Assembly (NCBI GenBank): GCA_019240015.1
Contig: JAFAZB010000243.1
Coordinates: 1-21,760 of the forward strand
DNA length: 21,760 nucleotides
DNA from: Solirubrobacterales bacterium
GTDB taxonomy: Bacteria; Actinomycetota; Thermoleophilia; Solirubrobacterales; Solirubrobacteraceae
Reading direction: 5' to 3'
Positions 20,074 to 21,760 of this stretch are shown piece after piece. The stretch's first letter is position 1, and each line of letters begins with the position of its first letter. The notes under the pieces were generated by a model, which was given only the letters and a program-made list of their open reading frames with translations, did no database searches and had not been told where the DNA came from. Position numbers and translations under genes: made by a program.

Positions 20074-21760
20074 CTACGACCCCACCGACTGCCAGAAGAA
20101 CCGGTAGGTGAGCTGATGCCCCCCGTGCGGCATCAAACCGCCCTTGGCGACCGCGATCGTGGTCGCCCCCGGAACGATCCCGAACGGGGCGGGCAGGTCG
20201 ACCCCCGGTGAGGCGCGGAGCGGCAGCCCGTCGCCGGCGGTCGCGCCCACCAGCCGGTTGGGAGTCTTGCCGTTCAGGCTCACGAGCCGCATCGCGGGCT
20301 TCCAGAACAGGGCCTTCAGCCGCTCGAACCCGCCGACGCCCAGCCCCTCGACCCGCACCGAGACCAGCGAGTGGCCGGTGGGTGGAGGCGGAACCGCGAC
20401 GGCCTGACCCCAGTCGGCTCGCACCGTCTCCAGCGGCGCGGCGGTCGAGCAGCGATTGCTCCCGTCGGCGAGCACCGCGTTCGTGGTGGTCGCGTGCAGC
20501 ACCCGGTAGCGGCACAGGATCGTGCGGCTGGTGAGCGGCTGGTCGAACGACGGCACCCGGAAGTCGATGTCGATCGGCGGCTGCATCAGGATTCGCTGCG
20601 GGGCCGCGCTGGAGTTCAGGAAGCTCGCGTCGAGGTGGTCGAGCGCACTCGTGTAGGCGACGTAGGACTGGAGCACGGGGATCGGGCGCCACCGCAGCCC
20701 GTAGGCCCAGATCAACGCGATCTCCTGCGGATACACGCTCACCGTGTGGCCGGCCACCAGTGACAGCGAGGTGGCGTCGATCGGCTCGGTGCTCTTGATC
20801 AGCGCCCTCCCCGCCGCCGCCAGCGCACCCCGGCGCGATGGGCTCACGACCGCGCGCAGCTGGTCGAAGGCCGAGCTGAGGTTGCGGGTCGGGTCGAGGT
20901 CTCCGGTCAGCGACTGGCCCTGGGTGACGAGTGCGATCAGCATCAACGCCGCGGTCCCCAGCAGCGCCGCCAGGCGCTGGGGACGGCGCCAGCCAAACGC
21001 GAGGAAACCCCCGAGCACGGCACCGAAGAAGACGGTGGAATGAGGGAGGTCCCAGCGGACGAAGCTCTCCTTGAACGCGAAGAACCAGAACGCGACCCAC
21101 AACAGCACCACCCCCAGGCGCTGACGCCGTCCTCCCCCCGCGGTGCAGTGCCAGGCCCCCCACACCCCGAGTGCCAAGGCGAAGAACGCCGCCGTGTACT
21201 GCCACCCGTACCCGGGCGCGACGTCGCTGCTCATCGCCGCCGCGTAGCCGCCCACGATCTGGGCCGAGTTCCGGATGAAGTCCGGGAGCGCGGCGAAGTC
21301 CTGTCCGAGCGCCGCCCACAGCAACGCAAACGCCACCACGAATCCCGCCGCCGCGGCGACCAGGTAATCGCGCCGGCGCCCGGGCAGCGTCAACGCGAGC
21401 ACCGCGGCCATCGCCCCGATCCCCACGCCGTAGGAGACCTTGTTCAGCACCTCCAGCGCCGCGAAGGCCCCGAGCGCACCGAGCACGATCAGGCTGCGCC
21501 GACGCCGGACCGGGCTGGTGGCCAGCAGCACCGTGACGATCAATGCGATCGTCAGCTCGGGCAGCTGCTCGTCGACGGCGGCGACCAGCGCGGCGAGCAC
21601 GAACGCGGCCAGCCCGCCGAAAGTCCGCCGCGCTCCGGCGAGCAGCGCCGCCGCGAGCCCGACCCGGACCACGACCAGGTACGCGAACGACAGCTCGCCC
21701 AGATGAAAGAACCACAGCGGGTTGACGCTCAGGAACCCCAGTGGCCCATACGTGAACACC
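20074..21760 (-). CDS. Large polytopic membrane protein with C-terminal soluble domain (5' end beyond right edge)
   Basis: At least 561 residues are visible; the reading frame is open to the window edge. A GTG at 21759 would start the protein at FTYGPLGFL, but that motif, followed by P-L-WF, is normally internal in the membrane proteins I recall with it, so the true start is probably outside. About ten hydrophobic helices occupy the first ~310 visible residues. The last ~210 residues are hydrophilic and beta-like, containing two Cys (in ILCRYRVL and SNRCSTA), and probably lie outside the membrane. Acidic loop residues (VDEQLPE) after the second helix could be GT-C-like, but I see no decisive motif. 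I do not assign a function; a surface-glycan role is suggested only by the adjoining methyltransferase and glycan genes. Confidence 0.7.
   Translation of the reverse strand, partial: VFTYGPLGFLSVNPLWFFHLGELSFAYLVVVRVGLAAALLAGARRTFGGLAAFVLAALVAAVDEQLPELTIALIVTVLLATSPVRRRRSLIVLGALGAFAALEVLNKVSYGVGIGAMAAVLALTLPGRRRDYLVAAAAGFVVAFALLWAALGQDFAALPDFIRNSAQIVGGYAAAMSSDVAPGYGWQYTAAFFALALGVWGAWHCTAGGGRRQRLGVVLLWVAFWFFAFKESFVRWDLPHSTVFFGAVLGGFLAFGWRRPQRLAALLGTAALMLIALVTQGQSLTGDLDPTRNLSSAFDQLRAVVSPSRRGALAAAGRALIKSTEPIDATSLSLVAGHTVSVYPQEIALIWAYGLRWRPIPVLQSYVAYTSALDHLDASFLNSSAAPQRILMQPPIDIDFRVPSFDQPLTSRTILCRYRVLHATTTNAVLADGSNRCSTAAPLETVRADWGQAVAVPPPPTGHSLVSVRVEGLGVGGFERLKALFWKPAMRLVSLNGKTPNRLVGATAGDGLPLRASPGVDLPAPFGIVPGATTIAVAKGGLMPHGGHQLTYRFFWQSVGS

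Overview
The window looks like a high-GC Gram-positive chromosome. GTG starts are frequent, codons end overwhelmingly in G or C, and several start codons sit only 5-10 nt after a -10-like hexamer, as in leaderless actinobacterial transcripts. The heme A synthase has the actinobacterial pattern (Asn at the first heme-ligand position), and the whole gene set would suit a deep-branching actinobacterium such as a Thermoleophilia/Solirubrobacter-type organism. That placement is inference; there is no rRNA or marker gene here. I found no tRNA, rRNA, CRISPR array, transposase or integrase. No gene-free stretch exceeds about 70 nt.

Layout. (1) 1-6270, all minus strand, read right to left: gmd (GDP-mannose 4,6-dehydratase), a diverged gmd paralog, ctaA (heme A synthase), an OmpR-type response regulator, its sensor histidine kinase, a class I methyltransferase, and the start of a DedA-family membrane protein that runs off the left edge. 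(2) 6339-12019, plus strand: a tight five-gene operon in which every junction is a 4-nt start/stop overlap: GT2 glycosyltransferase with C-terminal membrane helices, methyltransferase, two tandem paralogous GT-C-like membrane proteins, methyltransferase. (3) 12027-16919, minus strand: a 995-residue three-domain protein (degenerate methyltransferase-like domain, GT4, GT2-like domain without DXD), a TPR plus CmcI-type methyltransferase, and another methyltransferase-like protein. (4) 16965-19349, plus strand: a GT-B glycosyltransferase with a coiled-coil tail and a CDP-paratose/tyvelose 2-epimerase-like SDR enzyme. (5) 19371-21760, minus strand: a large membrane protein cut by the right edge, then a methyltransferase.

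Taken together this is a cell-surface glycan locus. gmd, its paralog and the epimerase-like enzyme would make unusual deoxy-sugar nucleotides. The GT2 would load a polyprenyl-phosphate sugar, the GT-C-like paralogs would use such lipid-linked donors outside the membrane, the GT4/GT-B enzymes would extend the chain in the cytoplasm, and the many methyltransferases would O-methylate sugars. ctaA and the two-component pair look like a separate housekeeping/regulatory unit. Substrates cannot be read from sequence alone. The most unusual points are the duplicated GT-C-like pair with four conserved Cys in its ectodomain, the gmd paralog lacking its catalytic Glu, and the three-domain protein whose first and last domains have lost key motifs.
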